64,000 nucleotides of DNA. Source: Rhodospirillales bacterium. GTDB lineage: Bacteria > Pseudomonadota > Alphaproteobacteria > Rhodospirillales > Casp-alpha2. Made by a program: the position numbers and the translations under genes. The notes beneath the pieces are model-generated. The model saw only the letters and a list, made by a program, of their open reading frames with translations, had not been told where the DNA came from and made no database searches. Numbering within the stretch: position 1 is the first letter of the stretch; every line of letters starts with the position of its first letter. The DNA is taken from the NCBI GenBank assembly GCA_017644185.1, contig JAEPMA010000001.1, positions 1 through 64,000 on the forward strand, given 5' to 3'. Below are positions 14,728 to 23,293 of this stretch, piece after piece.

Positions 14728-16035
14728 ATGTCTGGATTGCTCGCCGGGTCGCTCGGATTTCTTGCCGTTATCGTGCTGATCCTTCTCGAGGTCCCGATCG
14801 GACTGGCGCTCGGCGGCGTCGCGTTCGTCGGCATGTATGTAATGGTCGGCCCGCAGGCGACGTATGGTGTGGTGGGTGGCTCGTTATACGAGTTCGCCGC
14901 CAATTGGTCGTTGTCGGCGCTGCCGCTATTCATCCTGATGGGCGCGTTTCTTCAACATTCGGGGCTTGCGTCATCAATTTACCGTGCTGCCCGTCTTTGG
15001 CTCTCTTTTCTGCCGGGTGGGCTTGCTATCGCGACCAATGTCGCCGCGGCCGGATTTGCGGCGACGTCTGGGTCGAGCATGGCGACGGCGGCGACGATGG
15101 CCAGGATTGCCGTGCCGGAAATGCTCAAGGCCGGCTATGACAAGAGTTTGGCTGCGGGCACGGTCGCCAGCGCCGGCACTCTGGGTGCGTTGATTCCACC
15201 AAGTATCCTGATGATCCTGTTCGGGGTGCTGGCCGAGGTCTCCATCAGCAAGATGTTGTTGGCGGGCATTTTACCCGGTGTGCTTACGCTTGCCGTCTAT
15301 GTCGCGATGATTGTCATCCGGGCTTGTCTCAATCCGAAAATCGCGCCGCGTTCTCTGGACAAGGAAGAGAAAGGCCAACGCTGGGCGAGTCTCATCCCGA
15401 TCTGGCCTTTGCCCGTGCTTTTCTTCGGCATTCTTGGCGGCATCTACGGTGGGTTCGTGACTGCCACGGAAGCTGCGGCTTTGGGCGCGTTTCTCGCGAT
15501 GCTGATTGCATTGGCATTCGGCCAGCTGTCGTTCTCCGTGCTCAAAAACTCGATCAAGACGACGATGATCAGTACGGCTCAGATTTTCTTCGTTGCATTG
15601 GGCGCGGTGCTATTCACCCGTTTCCTCACATTGACGGGAATGAGCGGGGCATTCACGAGCCTGTTTCTCGATCTGGCTGTGTCGCCCTATCTGTTGCTGC
15701 TGGCGGTGTCGGTAATGTTCATTATCCTCGGGATGTTTCTCGATCCTCTGGGGGTGATGCTGATCTCCATTCCGATCATCATCCCGATCTTCACGAACCT
15801 CGGTATGGACCTGATTTGGGTCGGAATCATCGTCGTGAAATACGTCGAGATCGGTCTGCTGACCCCACCAATCGGATTCAATGTCTATGTCGTCAAAGGC
15901 GTCGTGGGCGATGAGATATCTATTGGAACTATATTTAAGGGTGTCGGATGGTTTCTGTTCTGCGAAGTAATAATCATGACAATCATAATTCTATACCCGG
16001 AATTGACTTTGTTTATTCCCAGCCAGATGAACTAG
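14728..16035 (+). CDS. TRAP transporter large permease (DctM)
   Basis: A 435-residue permease of the TRAP DctM family with about twelve membrane segments. Family signatures include the AATSGSSMATAATMARIAVPEM region, PPSILMILFGVLAE, TATEAAALGAFLA and LGMFLDPLGVMLISIPIIIP. The ATG at 14728 has GGGGAG at 14714-14719; an upstream in-frame start would overlap DctQ needlessly. It is cotranscribed with DctQ and followed 25 bases later by DctP. The substrate is unknown, but position between the ligase operon and the racemase gene suggests uptake of the aromatic acid that the cluster degrades. Confidence 0.93.
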   Translation: MSGLLAGSLGFLAVIVLILLEVPIGLALGGVAFVGMYVMVGPQATYGVVGGSLYEFAANWSLSALPLFILMGAFLQHSGLASSIYRAARLWLSFLPGGLAIATNVAAAGFAATSGSSMATAATMARIAVPEMLKAGYDKSLAAGTVASAGTLGALIPPSILMILFGVLAEVSISKMLLAGILPGVLTLAVYVAMIVIRACLNPKIAPRSLDKEEKGQRWASLIPIWPLPVLFFGILGGIYGGFVTATEAAALGAFLAMLIALAFGQLSFSVLKNSIKTTMISTAQIFFVALGAVLFTRFLTLTGMSGAFTSLFLDLAVSPYLLLLAVSVMFIILGMFLDPLGVMLISIPIIIPIFTNLGMDLIWVGIIVVKYVEIGLLTPPIGFNVYVVKGVVGDEISIGTIFKGVGWFLFCEVIIMTIIILYPELTLFIPSQMN

Positions 16036-16060
16036 GTAAACCAAGATAGGAGGCAACATC

Positions 16061-17176
16061 ATGTCATTTGGAATGAAATTTGGAAAACAGGCCCTTATGG
16101 CAGGGCTTGTATCGGTGATATCCATCGCCGGCGCGCAACGTGCCGATGCCGATGAAATCCGCTATGCGACGCTGGTGTCGAACGGGCATACAGGGGTTCA
16201 GGACGCGGTCCTTCCGTTCTTCGAACAGGTCAGCAAGGCAACGAACGGCGAACTGACAGGCCGCGTGTTCCCATCGGGCCAGCTTCTGAACGCCAGGGGT
16301 ACGCTGAAGGGCATCAACGAAGGCGTCGCGGATGCCGGACTTGTCATTCCCCATTATGCGGCATCGCAACTCCCGCATGTGTTGGCCCTTGCGGACATGA
16401 TCATGATCGGTGAGGACCCTCTGGCGGTAGCGGCGGCGCTCAACGAGACCATCTTGTTCGATTGCGAGACGTGTCTGAAAGAGTATGAAGCTCAGAACAC
16501 TTTTCCGCTCGTCTCTTATTCGACGACGAGCTATGTCCTGCAGTGCAACAAACCGCTCAATAGCAAGGAAGACCTCAAAGGCTTGCGTGTCCGTTCGACC
16601 GGGATGTTCAGTTCGCGCTTGAGCGCCCTCGGCGCGCTGCCGACGAACCTGGCGTCAAGCGAGTCCGCGCAGGCGCTGCAGCGGGGTCAGGTGGACTGTG
16701 TCCTAGGTCCGATGAGCTGGTTAAAGGCTTACGGCTTGCAGGGAAGCGTCAGCCACATCATTGATGTTCCGCTCGGCATGGTGCGTGGTCTCGGCCTATT
16801 CGTGATTAACAAGAATAAGTGGACCGAAATGCCCAAGGCCCAACGTCAGGCGATGCTCGACGCCGCCCCCGGCATGTTGGCTGGCGTCATGTTCGGCCAG
16901 CCCCGCGAAGACCGTGAGCAGGTCATATGGGCCAAGGAAAACAATGTTGATATCTCAGAGGGGTCCGACGAATTGCGCGCCTCCCTGACGGTGTCGGACA
17001 AGGATGACGATATCCTTGCCGAGCGTGCCGAGAAGCTCGGTGTGAAAAACATCGACGAGCTTGTCGCCACATTCAAAAAGAACCTCGAGAAATGGCAGGG
17101 TATTGTCGCCAAGACGGGGGACGACAAAGCGGCATACATCGACGCGGTCAAGCGCGAAATCTATTCTCGCCTGTAA
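16061..17176 (+). CDS. TRAP transporter solute-binding protein (DctP)
   Basis: A 371-residue periplasmic binding protein. A signal peptide is visible (residues 1-30: basic start, hydrophobic ALMAGLVSVISIAG, cleavage near ADADE). The mature protein shows DctP landmarks such as GRVFPSGQL, the PLNSKEDLKGLRVRSTG hinge with the Arg that usually binds the ligand carboxylate, and ALQRGQVDCVLGP. GATAGGAGG upstream is a strong ribosome site. A monocarboxylate ligand fits the conserved Arg. This set has the gene order Q-M-P, whereas the second TRAP operon at 25.5 kb is P-Q-M, so they are not recent duplicates. Confidence 0.92.
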   Translation: MSFGMKFGKQALMAGLVSVISIAGAQRADADEIRYATLVSNGHTGVQDAVLPFFEQVSKATNGELTGRVFPSGQLLNARGTLKGINEGVADAGLVIPHYAASQLPHVLALADMIMIGEDPLAVAAALNETILFDCETCLKEYEAQNTFPLVSYSTTSYVLQCNKPLNSKEDLKGLRVRSTGMFSSRLSALGALPTNLASSESAQALQRGQVDCVLGPMSWLKAYGLQGSVSHIIDVPLGMVRGLGLFVINKNKWTEMPKAQRQAMLDAAPGMLAGVMFGQPREDREQVIWAKENNVDISEGSDELRASLTVSDKDDDILAERAEKLGVKNIDELVATFKKNLEKWQGIVAKTGDDKAAYIDAVKREIYSRL

Positions 17177-17210
17177 ACGCCAGACAAACGATCTGATTAA
17201 CTTTCGGCGG

Positions 17211-17235
17211 CACCGCGCCCATCCTGGGGGCGGTG
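17211..17235 (+). terminator. Weak terminator-like stem-loop after DctP
   Basis: CACCGCGCCC (17211-17220) and GGGGGCGGTG (17226-17235) pair at nine of ten positions around ATCCT. No clear T-run follows, so it may reduce read-through or stabilise the upstream transcript rather than terminate efficiently. Confidence 0.35.
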
Positions 17236-17263
17236 TCGTCACTTTCGAAGCGGAGTGTGACGC

Positions 17264-18409
17264 ATGGGCCTGTTAAGCGGCATGACCGTCCTCGAGATCG
17301 GCGGAATCGGCCCCGGGCCGTTCTGTGCCATGTTGCTAGCGGATCTGGGTGCAGACGTGCTGCGTATCGAAAAGCCCGGCAAAAAAGATGCGGGGTTCGA
17401 GGAAAGGCCAAGTGCGAGCATCGTTGGCAGAAACAAGTCGGTGTTAACGCTTGATCTGAAATCGCCAAATGCGGTCGAGGTCATCAAGATCATGGTGCGC
17501 CGGGCAGATGCGATCATCGAGGGGTTTCGCCCGGGCGTAATGGAGCGGCTTGGGCTTGGACCGGACAATTTGATGGGTGAGAACCCCGCGCTTATATACG
17601 GCCGCGTTACCGGTTGGGGGCAGGCAGGGCCCTGGTCTCAGAGAGCCGGTCACGACATCAACTACTTGGCGGTGGCGGGTGCGCTGAGCTTGATCGGGCG
17701 AAAGGGTGAACCGCCGACAGTGCCGCTCAATTTGATCGGGGATTATGGTGGCGGCGGTATGTACCTTGCGTTTGGTATCCTGTCAGCCGCTTGGGCGGTC
17801 AAAAGTACCGGTAAGGGCCAGGTCGTCGATGCCGCGATGATTGACGGGATTTCGTCACTGATGGCGCCGCTGTTCGAAATGCTCGCAAATGGACAATGGA
17901 CCCGGCCGCGCGGTGAGAACCTGCTGGATGGCGGCGCGCCTTGGTACGATGTTTACCAGACCAAGGATGAGAAATTTCTGGCAGTCGGCGCGATCGAACC
18001 GAAATTCTATGCGGCGTTTCTGGACGGTCTGGGAATTGATCCGAATGGATTGCCCCCTCAGTACGACCATGCCGGCTGGCCCGTGTTGCGCGAAACTTTC
18101 TCCGACGTCATCCGTCAGCGAACGCAATTGGATTGGATGACGGTCTTTGACGCGCGCGATGCTTGCGTAAGCCCGGTTCTAGGCATCCACGAAGCAGCAG
18201 CGCATCCTCAGATGAAGTTTCGAGGAACCCAAGTCGACGTGGATGGGGTTGTCCAGCCAGCGCCTGGCCCCAGGGTTGTTGCCGAAGATGCTGGTAGCGA
18301 TGATGTGCTGGACGGCAACACCGGCACGGACGCGCCATCGATACTTCGCGCCTGGGGAGTTTCGGAAGAAGATATCGAAAGATTGAGAACTGGTGGTGGC
18401 TTGGCGTGA
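17264..18409 (+). CDS. Alpha-methylacyl-CoA racemase-like protein (CaiB/BaiF family)
   Basis: A 381-residue family III CoA-transferase fold protein of the racemase branch. The signature stretch GHDINYLAVAGALSLIGRKG is followed by LNLIGDYGGGGMYLAFGILS. These hold the His and Asp that, with a Glu in VGAIEPKFYAAF, perform alpha-proton exchange in characterised racemases. It should interconvert the (R) and (S) forms of 2-methyl-branched acyl-CoA esters. Next to an ipf-like aryl-CoA pathway this fits epimerisation of a 2-arylpropionyl-CoA before side-chain removal. The gene starts 87 bases after DctP. A transferase role cannot be excluded from sequence alone, but the racemase residues are all present. 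Confidence 0.85.
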   Translation: MGLLSGMTVLEIGGIGPGPFCAMLLADLGADVLRIEKPGKKDAGFEERPSASIVGRNKSVLTLDLKSPNAVEVIKIMVRRADAIIEGFRPGVMERLGLGPDNLMGENPALIYGRVTGWGQAGPWSQRAGHDINYLAVAGALSLIGRKGEPPTVPLNLIGDYGGGGMYLAFGILSAAWAVKSTGKGQVVDAAMIDGISSLMAPLFEMLANGQWTRPRGENLLDGGAPWYDVYQTKDEKFLAVGAIEPKFYAAFLDGLGIDPNGLPPQYDHAGWPVLRETFSDVIRQRTQLDWMTVFDARDACVSPVLGIHEAAAHPQMKFRGTQVDVDGVVQPAPGPRVVAEDAGSDDVLDGNTGTDAPSILRAWGVSEEDIERLRTGGGLA

Positions 18410-18426
18410 AATCGATCGGTGCCGCG

Positions 18427-18939
18427 CTAATCGGCGGCGTCGGGTTCCGGCACGTCATCCGGCATCTCCGGCGTCAGATCCTCGATAAGTTGCGTGAGAA
18501 GGGCGAGCAGCTTGTGAAACTGATCTTCGCCGTATTCGTCGATGATCTTTTTATAGATTCGCTCGGATTCCGGAATTAGATCCTTGATCGTTTTGCGGCC
18601 GAGCGCGGTAATTGAAATCAACATCGACCGGCCATCCCGTTCATCCTGATCACGGGTGACGAACCCTTTTTCTTCCAAGGTCTTTAGTATCCGGCTCATG
18701 CTCGGTCGCATGATGCAGCATGCAGTTGCTATCTCCGCGGGCTTCATTGCGTCGTATTCCATAAGCGTGCGCAGGACGCGCCATTGCTGCTCAGTGAAGC
18801 CATGGCTGTGAATGAACGGCCGGAAGTATGCCATCACGACCTCACGCGACTGAAGCAGGACCATGGGGAGTGCCCGGTCCGTGCTCATCGGAATATCTGC
18901 TGCGCTCAAAACCTGCGTTTCGTTGTCATCTTTGTTCAT
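18427..18939 (-). CDS. hpaR: MarR-family regulator, HpaR/HpcR-like
   Basis: A 170-residue MarR protein. The segment LPMVLLQSREVVMAYFRPFI followed by HGFTEQQWRVLRTL matches the homoprotocatechuate regulator HpaR as I know it. The winged helix runs from MKPAEIATACCIMRPSMSRI through LEEKGFVTRDQDERDGRSML. HpaR represses meta-pathway genes until 3,4-dihydroxyphenylacetate or a related compound appears. The gene lies downstream of the DapA-like and FAH genes on the same strand, separated by 171 bases. Its likely target sites are the ATGATAGTTA-CATGTT repeats at 20921-20937 and 14142-14158. No such site is seen directly upstream of this gene itself. Confidence 0.85.
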   Translation of the reverse strand: MNKDDNETQVLSAADIPMSTDRALPMVLLQSREVVMAYFRPFIHSHGFTEQQWRVLRTLMEYDAMKPAEIATACCIMRPSMSRILKTLEEKGFVTRDQDERDGRSMLISITALGRKTIKDLIPESERIYKKIIDEYGEDQFHKLLALLTQLIEDLTPEMPDDVPEPDAAD

Positions 18940-19110
18940 GATACTCGTTCTTGGCCCTCAATTCCCGCATTTCGATTGCCAGTGCCGTTCGACGATCGGA
19001 GAGGCGTGGGATGCCACCGGTATACGAACGTCGCGATGCGGCCACCACCCGCTGCGTTTCGGTTTTGGCCCGATGAGCGCTTTATGCGGCGGCATCCTCG
19101 CATGACCTGT

Positions 19111-19968
19111 CTATGTCTCGTCAGCGATACCGTTCTCCAGCGTGCCGACGCCGTCAACAACAACGCGAACGGTATCCCCCGGCACCAACCATTTTGGCGG
19201 ATCGAAGCGCGCCCCGGCTCCGGTCGGAGTGCCGGTGGCGATCATGTCGCCGGGACACAACGTGCAGAAGGTCGAAACGTATTCAATAAGCTTGTTGAAC
19301 GGAAAGGCCATGCTCGCTGTTGTATCCGATTGACGCAGTTCGTCATTGACCCAGGTTTCGATGTGCATGTCGGTGGGGTCGATGGCTGACAAATCGGTTT
19401 GAATCGCTGGACCGATCGCGCCCGAGCGATCCCAATTCTTGCCCTGTGTCACGTTGAATTTTCCGTGGCGAAGCCAGTCCCGGATCGATCCCTCGTTCAT
19501 GATTGTGAGACCGGCGACATGCTGCATCGCATCCGATCTTGAAATGCGTCTGCCCGGCTTCCCGATGACAAGGACAATTTCTCCCTCATAGTCGAGCTGG
19601 TTGGATTCCGGCGGGCGTATAAGGCTTTGCCCGTGGCCGGTAAAAGAAAGAGGATTGCGGACGAAGATCGACGGATACTCGGGCGCGGCCGAGCCGTCCT
19701 TGTATTCGGCGTTCCGGTTCATGTAATTGACGCCGATACAAAAGATTTTCTGTGGATCTGGAACCGGAATATCCAGAATCACGTCGGCAAGGGCAACCTG
19801 CGGCGATTCGCTCTCCGTGGCAACTTTCGCCTGTTCCAGAAGATCCTGTTCGAGGAGTTGTTTGACGGAACCGACCGAAAGTGCGGATGTCAGATCGACA
19901 ATGCCTTCGTCTTTAATAGCACCGACCGATTGTACGCCGTCGGCTTTGCGATATGTAACCAGTTTCAT
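19111..19968 (-). CDS. Fumarylacetoacetate hydrolase-family enzyme (HpaG-like)
   Basis: A 285-residue FAH-superfamily enzyme. Metal-ligand and signature regions are IFCIGVNYMNRNAEYKDG, DYEGEIVLVIGK, then TQGKNWDRSGAIGP and MIATGTPTGAG. In homoprotocatechuate breakdown such proteins act as decarboxylase/isomerase on 5-oxopent-3-ene-1,2,5-tricarboxylate, and this context fits that step. The ATG at 19968 overlaps the DapA-like stop by four bases; a longer frame to 20073 would run deep into that gene. Other reactions of the family, such as acylpyruvate hydrolysis, cannot be ruled out from sequence. Confidence 0.87.
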   Translation of the reverse strand: MKLVTYRKADGVQSVGAIKDEGIVDLTSALSVGSVKQLLEQDLLEQAKVATESESPQVALADVILDIPVPDPQKIFCIGVNYMNRNAEYKDGSAAPEYPSIFVRNPLSFTGHGQSLIRPPESNQLDYEGEIVLVIGKPGRRISRSDAMQHVAGLTIMNEGSIRDWLRHGKFNVTQGKNWDRSGAIGPAIQTDLSAIDPTDMHIETWVNDELRQSDTTASMAFPFNKLIEYVSTFCTLCPGDMIATGTPTGAGARFDPPKWLVPGDTVRVVVDGVGTLENGIADET

Positions 19969-20870
19969 GTCAGAAGTCCTGCATCCTTGAGTACCGATTC
20001 TAAACGTGTTTCGAGTTCCGGCGTGGCCGGCAGTAGCGGCAAGCGGTGCTCGTTCACCTCCAGCAGCCCGCACATCTTCATCATCGCCTTCATGGGAATG
20101 GGGTTGATGTCGAAAAAGACGGCTTCATTCAGATGATAGAGCTGCCGATGCAGCGCCCGTGCCGCCATCAGATCGCCGCGCCATACAGCTTCGCATAGGT
20201 CGGACAGCGGCTTTGGATTAATATTGCCGACTGCGTTCATCAGTCCGCACGCGCCGATGGCCATCATGGGAAATGACAGCTCTTCTAGGCCGACAAAAAC
20301 CCGCAAGTCTTCGCTGATCGCATCGAACAGGTCGGAAACGAACCCAAGGTCCAGCGAGGCATGCTTGAGCCCGACGAACGTGGGGCACACGGCATCTATG
20401 CTGCGGACCGTTTCCAGCTCGACGGAGACGCCGGCGCGCCCCGGGATGTGATAGATCATCCACGGTTTGTCATGCAGTTCGTTGAGACGCCGGTAATACT
20501 CCACCATGCCCCGTTGCGGTGGACGTGAGTAATAAGGCGTCACGATCAACAGTGCATCGACGGCTGAGATGGCCGCGGCGTATCGAGTGAGCGCTTCGGT
20601 TTCGGCGTAGGATTGCGATCCGGAGGCTACGATCACCTGACCCCGACCGGCAGCGGCCTCGACGGCGACGTCTACGAGCCGGTTTCGCTCGTCAACGGTA
20701 AGGGACGAGGGCTCCGATGTCGTGCCGTTTACCAGCACCCCGTGGCTGCCGTTTGCGAGCTGGAACTCGACCAGTTCGGCATATTTCCGGTAGTCGACTT
20801 CGCCGCCGGAAAAGGGTGTCACGATGGGGGGGATCGAGCCGCGAAGCTCGGTTTCTTTAAGAGCTAACAT
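19965..20870 (-). CDS. DapA-family class I aldolase/lyase in the homoprotocatechuate cluster
   Basis: A 301-residue TIM-barrel protein of the dihydrodipicolinate synthase/N-acetylneuraminate lyase family. The Schiff-base lysine is in FVGLKHASLDLG, the catalytic Tyr in MIYHIPGRAGV, and the GTTSEPSSLT loop binds the pyruvate carboxylate. True lysine synthesis is unlikely here because the gene is the first of an operon with the FAH enzyme. DapA-like genes recur in homoprotocatechuate clusters, and cleavage of a 2-oxo acid into pyruvate is the natural suggestion, perhaps replacing HpaI, which is not found in the window. The divergent hpaF operon starts 109 bases away, with a shared operator-like site between. 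Confidence 0.85.
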   Translation of the reverse strand: MLALKETELRGSIPPIVTPFSGGEVDYRKYAELVEFQLANGSHGVLVNGTTSEPSSLTVDERNRLVDVAVEAAAGRGQVIVASGSQSYAETEALTRYAAAISAVDALLIVTPYYSRPPQRGMVEYYRRLNELHDKPWMIYHIPGRAGVSVELETVRSIDAVCPTFVGLKHASLDLGFVSDLFDAISEDLRVFVGLEELSFPMMAIGACGLMNAVGNINPKPLSDLCEAVWRGDLMAARALHRQLYHLNEAVFFDINPIPMKAMMKMCGLLEVNEHRLPLLPATPELETRLESVLKDAGLLT

Positions 20871-20920
20871 GTGAGTTCTCGCTGTGTCTTGCGCGGGTTT
20901 GAGTTTGACGTTTAATAATG

Positions 20921-20937
20921 AACATGTTAACTATCAT
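20921..20937. promoter_or_regulatory. HpaR-type operator in a divergent promoter region
   Basis: AACATGTTAACTATCAT here reads ATGATAGTTAACATGTT on the minus strand and differs at one of 17 bases from 14142-14158. It lies between the divergent DapA-like and hpaF genes, an ideal place to control both operons at once. Confidence 0.65.
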
Positions 20938-20979
20938 GAGCAATGAATGCAATGCGATTGTTGGCGAAGGAGTCATCGA

Positions 20980-21384
20980 ATGCCGCATTTGACGCTGGAG
21001 TATTCCGCGAACCTCGAACAGTTCTGCGAAATCTCCTCGATGTGTTCGGTTATCAGGGAATCCGCCCTCGGCACGGGTGTTTTTCCGCTTGGCGGTATCC
21101 GGGTTAGGGCTCGGCGCTGCGACCATTACTCGATTGCCGACGGCCGTCCCGAATGCGCATTCATCGATGTCGAAATAAGGATCGGTGAAGGCCGCTCGCT
21201 GGAGGTCAGGAAAAATTGCACCGAGACCATATTCGCCGCGCTCGTCGAGCATCTCGGCGACCTTTTTGAGCGCATCCCACTTGGCGTTTCCATCGAGCTT
21301 AGGGAAATCAGTGCCGACTTAAGCATCAAGAAAAACTCGATCCACAAATGGATCGAACAAGACAAACCTGCCGCAGGAGAATAA
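20980..21384 (+). CDS. hpaF: 5-carboxymethyl-2-hydroxymuconate Delta-isomerase
   Basis: A 134-residue CHMI-family tautomerase. The N-terminus MPHLTLEYSANL provides the catalytic Pro directly after the initiator Met, as the family requires. Later conserved points are GGIRVRARRCDHYSIADG and FIDVEIRIGEGRS. The enzyme isomerises 5-carboxymethyl-2-hydroxymuconate in homoprotocatechuate meta-cleavage. The ATG at 20980 is correct because the Pro must be residue 2 and GAAGGAG lies at 20966-20972; an apparent start at 20947 is a read-back. hpaE follows after four bases. This gene strongly ties the operon to the HPC pathway. Confidence 0.93.
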   Translation: MPHLTLEYSANLEQFCEISSMCSVIRESALGTGVFPLGGIRVRARRCDHYSIADGRPECAFIDVEIRIGEGRSLEVRKNCTETIFAALVEHLGDLFERIPLGVSIELREISADLSIKKNSIHKWIEQDKPAAGE

Positions 21385-21388
21385 TAAG

Positions 21389-22912
21389 ATGAACGTGATC
21401 GCACCCGATTTGGCGGCTAATGCCCGCAAGTACCTGGAGCGCTATAACGAGTCAGGCGTGCTCAATCAAATCGACGGCGAGGCCGTGCCGGCGGTGTCCG
21501 GCGAATGGTTTGAAACGATGTCGCCCGTGGATCTGGCGCCTCTCGCCCGTGTGGCAAAGGGGGGGGCGGACGACGTTTCGCGCGCCGCCAAAGCGGCCAA
21601 GAAAGCGTTCCCGGCATGGGCGGCTATGCCGCCGAAGAAGCGGCAGAAGTTATTGCACGAAATTGCCGATGCCATCGAAGCCCGCGCACCTGAAATCGCC
21701 GCGCTCGAATGCCTCGATACAGGGCAGGCCATGCGCTTCATGTCAAAAGCCGCGTTGCGCGGGGCCGAAAACTTTCGCTTCTTCGCGGATCGCTGTCTGG
21801 AGGCCGCTGACGGTTTGGCGTTGCCATCACCGGATCATTACAATGTGACCTCGCGCGTGCCGATCGGCCCGGTCGGTATTATCACGCCGTGGAACACCCC
21901 GTTCATGCTCTCCACGTGGAAGATCGCGCCCGCGCTGGCGGCCGGCTGCACTGTTGTTCATAAACCTGCCGAATTGTCGCCGATCACGGCCCGCCTGTTG
22001 GTCGAAATTGCCGAAGAAGCAGGCCTGCCGACGGGCGTCTGGAATACGGTCAACGGCTTCGGCGAAGATGCCGGCAAGGCGCTGACGGAATGCCCCGATA
22101 TCAAGGCGATTGCCTTCGTCGGCGAATCCGCTACCGGCTCCGCGATCATGGCGCAGGGCGCATCGACGCTGAAACGCGTGCATTTCGAACTCGGCGGCAA
22201 GAACGCAGTGGTCGTATTTGCTGACGCGGATCTGGATCGGGCTCTCGAGGCGACAATCTTCATGATTTACTCGCTGAACGGGGAGCGTTGCACCTCATCC
22301 AGCCGGGTATTGGTCGAGGAGAGTATATACGAGGAATTCACGGCCAAGATTGCCGAACGGGCGAAGAAGTTGAAAGTCGGGCATCCCCTCGACCCGGAGA
22401 CTGAAGTTGGCCCCCTGATTCATCCGAATCATGCGTCCAAAGTGCTGTCGTACTTCGATGTCGCCCGGCAAGAAGGTGTGACGATCGCCGCCGGCGGGTC
22501 CGCCTTCGACGGCCCAGGCGGCGGATGCTATGTTGCGCCGACGTTGTTCGTGGATGCGAAAAGCGAGATGCGCGTTTCACAAGAGGAAATCTTCGGACCG
22601 GTTCTGACGGCCATCCCCTTCCGTGACGAGGCAGAGGCAATTGAGATCGCCAACTCCGTAGAATATGGACTGGCCGGATACTTGTGGACCAACGATATAT
22701 CACGCGCATTCCGGGTTTCGAACGCGATGGATGTCGGCATGGTCTGGGTCAACTCGGAAAACGTACGCCATTTGCCGACCCCCTTCGGCGGCATGAAGGC
22801 AAGTGGGATCGGCAGGGACGGTGGCGACTATTCCTTCGACTTTTACATGGAGACGAAGAACATTGCCTATGCGACCGGTTCGCACAAAATTCCGAAACTG
22901 GGCGGCAACTGA
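21389..22912 (+). CDS. hpaE: 5-carboxymethyl-2-hydroxymuconate semialdehyde dehydrogenase
   Basis: A 507-residue aldehyde dehydrogenase that oxidises the ring-cleavage semialdehyde of homoprotocatechuate with NAD. Visible features are the cofactor-binding PWNTPFMLSTWKIAPALAAG, the catalytic Glu in FELGGKNAVVV and the nucleophile Cys in LNGERCTSSSRVLV. The C-terminal NVRHLPTPFGGMKASGIGRD and GGDYSFDFYMETKNI segments are characteristic of HpaE rather than generic dehydrogenases. It lies between hpaF and the LigA/LigB-like genes. The frame is complete. Confidence 0.94.
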   Translation: MNVIAPDLAANARKYLERYNESGVLNQIDGEAVPAVSGEWFETMSPVDLAPLARVAKGGADDVSRAAKAAKKAFPAWAAMPPKKRQKLLHEIADAIEARAPEIAALECLDTGQAMRFMSKAALRGAENFRFFADRCLEAADGLALPSPDHYNVTSRVPIGPVGIITPWNTPFMLSTWKIAPALAAGCTVVHKPAELSPITARLLVEIAEEAGLPTGVWNTVNGFGEDAGKALTECPDIKAIAFVGESATGSAIMAQGASTLKRVHFELGGKNAVVVFADADLDRALEATIFMIYSLNGERCTSSSRVLVEESIYEEFTAKIAERAKKLKVGHPLDPETEVGPLIHPNHASKVLSYFDVARQEGVTIAAGGSAFDGPGGGCYVAPTLFVDAKSEMRVSQEEIFGPVLTAIPFRDEAEAIEIANSVEYGLAGYLWTNDISRAFRVSNAMDVGMVWVNSENVRHLPTPFGGMKASGIGRDGGDYSFDFYMETKNIAYATGSHKIPKLGGN

Positions 22913-22924
22913 TTCGATATCGAC

Positions 22925-23287
22925 ATGAGCCTCTACGAGACGCAGAAATTGCTCTACCACCTCAATCGGGAGCCGAAGCTGAAAGCAAGCTTTCTGGAAG
23001 ACCACGATGCGGTGCTGCAAGAGTACAGCCTGACAGAAGAAGAGGCGGGCGCCGTACGCGATCATGATATCGGCCTGCTTTACGTACTGGGCGTCAATGG
23101 ACAAATCCTCATGCACTTTGCGGCAATGCTCGGTATTGCCTGGGGGGATTACCTCCAATTGATGCGCGACGGTGTCGAGCGGCACGGACCTGTTCGCGCG
23201 GGGGTGTATAAACTGTCAGGGTACGAAGGCGTCGACGCTCACGACCGTGCGCTGCGGGAAAAGCGAAACCAAAAGGCGAAAGGGTAA
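22925..23287 (+). CDS. LigA-like small subunit of extradiol dioxygenase
   Basis: A 120-residue all-helical protein of the LigA (protocatechuate 4,5-dioxygenase alpha) family. Recognisable parts are LLYHLNREPKLKASFLED, the YSLTEEEAGAVRDHDIGLLY segment and GVNGQILMHFAAMLGI. LigA subunits cap the active site of the LigB catalytic subunit, which is the next gene seven bases downstream. The gene follows hpaE by 12 bases. Canonical HpaD enzymes work without a separate LigA subunit, so this dioxygenase is of the two-subunit protocatechuate type, adapted to the HPC context by inference. Confidence 0.88.
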   Translation: MSLYETQKLLYHLNREPKLKASFLEDHDAVLQEYSLTEEEAGAVRDHDIGLLYVLGVNGQILMHFAAMLGIAWGDYLQLMRDGVERHGPVRAGVYKLSGYEGVDAHDRALREKRNQKAKG

Positions 23288-23293
23288 AGCGGC

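Noticed and set aside
19965..20870. Housekeeping dapA (lysine biosynthesis)
   Set aside because: The gene overlaps the FAH-family gene and shares a promoter region with hpaF, so a catabolic aldolase role is more likely.
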